Program-made: the position numbers and the translations under genes
The notes under the pieces: generated by a model
Seen by the model: only the letters and a program-made list of their open reading frames with translations
Told to the model about the DNA's origin: nothing
Databases searched by the model: none
Shown: positions 62,985 through 64,000 of the stretch, in pieces
Layout: each line of letters begins with the position of its first letter
Numbering within the stretch: the first letter of the stretch is position 1
Source: Diphasiastrum complanatum
Lineage: Eukaryota > Streptophyta > Lycopodiopsida > Lycopodiales > Lycopodiaceae
Assembly (NCBI GenBank): GCA_029204225.1
Contig: CM055104.1
Coordinates: 46,009,835-46,073,834 of the forward strand
Direction of reading: 5' to 3'
DNA length: 64,000 nucleotides

Positions 62985-64000
62985 CTCAAGGATTCAAATG
63001 GAAACAATATTCCATTCAGGATGAGTACTTGCTCTATAGGGATAGAGTATGTGTCCCCAATTCAGAGGATTATAGGCAGCAGGTCCTATATGAATGTCAT
63101 GACAATCCTAGCGCGGGACACCCAGGCATACAGAAGACCTATGAGCTTCTTCGTAGGCAATTTTTTTGGCCCAGTATGAAAAAGGACGTCCACCAGTATG
63201 TAACCAGTTGCCAGAAATGTCAAGTAAATAAAGCAGAGCGTTTAAAGGCAGGAGGGTTGTTGCATCCCTTAGAAATACCAGCTGGTAAATGGGAGAATAT
63301 CTCCATGGATTTTATAGTAGGCCTGCCTAAAACCCAAAAGGGTAATGACGCTATATGGGTCACAGTTGACCGTCTAACCAAAATGGCTCATTTTATTCCG
63401 ACCAAAACAACCGTTAGAGCTCCAGAGTTAGCGAGGTTGTTTGTAGACGGGCTATTTAAATTGTACGCTCTACCTTCCGGCATAGTCAGCGACCGGGACA
63501 GTAAGTTTACTGGAAATTTTTGGAGGGCAGTATTCCATCCTCTCCATACTAAACTTAATATGAGTACCACCGACCATCCACAGACGGACGGTCAAACAGA
63601 AAGGGTAAATCAAGTGCTGGAGGATATGCTTCAAGCATACGTCAGCAAGAAGCAGACTAATTGGGAGGAGTATCTCTCGATATTAGAGTTTGCTTACAAC
63701 AGTACCAAACATTCAGCTACGGGATACAGCCCATTTATGCTGATGTACGGTTTTCAGCCACCCTCACCCACAGCTGTAGGGTTTAAACAAGAAAAAGTTG
63801 AAGCAGCCAGAAACTTTTTAGAAGACCTAAACCAAATGATAGAACATGCTAAGCGTAGCATTAGACAATCCCAGGATCGAGCCAGGCATTATGCAGATCC
63901 ACACAAACGGGATGTGCAGTTCTCCACTGGTGAGAAAGTCTACTTGAGAGTCCCAGTTGACTCTAAAACCCTCAAATCAGGAGTGTGTGCTAAGTTGTCT
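62816..64000 (+). pseudogene. family A integrase (plus copy, partial at window edge)
   Basis: After the frameshift the correct frame continues through an acidic linker into [20 protein letters not shown] (62969 onward). Then come [55 protein letters not shown] and GEKVYLRVPVDSK, still open at 64000. The catalytic D, D and E are present. The chromodomain lies outside the window. Confidence 0.92.

Larger units (their letters stand above)
58323..64000 (+). mobile_element. Ty3 chromodomain element, family A, plus copy (runs off window)
   Basis: 5' LTR 58323-58680, PBS TGGTATCAGAGCC at 58682-58694, leader, gag 59577-60869, protease-RT-RNase H 60879-62815, integrase to the window end. The chromodomain and 3' LTR would lie beyond 64000. 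It is in head-to-head orientation to the minus copy. Confidence 0.95.

Noticed and set aside
53433-63590. The large inverted repeat as a possible assembly artefact (a folded duplicate of one locus)
   Set aside because: The arms differ by private deletions, a frameshift, stops and a divergent leader block, and the centre is a clean LTR. A copied artefact would be identical. Long reads across 58323 would settle it.

Overview
The window looks like nuclear DNA of a land plant with a large, transposon-rich genome. The evidence is one multi-exon host gene whose protein closely resembles the plant U11/U12 snRNP 35K protein, GT-AG introns of up to 20 kb, LTR retrotransposons of plant Copia and chromodomain Ty3 types, a BED/DUF659-type hAT transposon, several copies of one LINE family and very long GA/CT microsatellites. 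I cannot name the species. All matches were made by reading; no database search was run.

Layout. 1-5.9 kb: old sequence with a decayed ORF of unknown kind, Copia fragments and a collapsed LTR element (2989-4658), with microsatellites. 6.5-7.2 kb: one probable host gene on the minus strand (241 codons, unknown function). 7.9-13 kb: sparse, with a minisatellite, a hairpin and a Copia gag relic. 13.1 kb to the right part of the window: the SNRNP35-like gene on the minus strand. I located its last six coding exons at 52696-52747, 32527-32597, 19567-19657, 14167-14242, 13948-14026 and 13127-13615. The first exons lie beyond the window or were not found. Reading frame and splice sites agree across all five junctions; four introns are GT-AG and one is GC-AG.

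The introns of this gene hold most of the mobile DNA. The 5.3-kb intron (14243-19566) holds LINE and Ty3 scraps and an 808-bp LTR-bounded element with a 5-bp target duplication. The 12.9-kb intron (19658-32526) holds LINE, Copia and Ty3 relics, a broken cathepsin H/aleurain-like fragment, and hAT pieces. The 20.1-kb intron (32598-52695) holds a nest: a LINE interrupted by a complete-length hAT (33068-37751, 8-bp target duplication), then a chromodomain Ty3 whose LTR is interrupted by a full-length Copia (38580-44309, TSD CCAAC), then a second LINE copy interrupted by another Copia (46648-51553).

53.1-64 kb: two Ty3 chromodomain elements of one family stand head to head. The minus copy (53075-58322) and the plus copy (58323 to the window end) form an inverted repeat of nearly 5 kb per arm. 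The most economical reading is insertion of one copy into the leader of the other. Every autonomous element seen carries stops, deletions or catalytic substitutions. The plus Ty3 copy is closest to intact, with a single-base frameshift, an RNase H substitution and an in-frame gag-pol stop shared with its partner.
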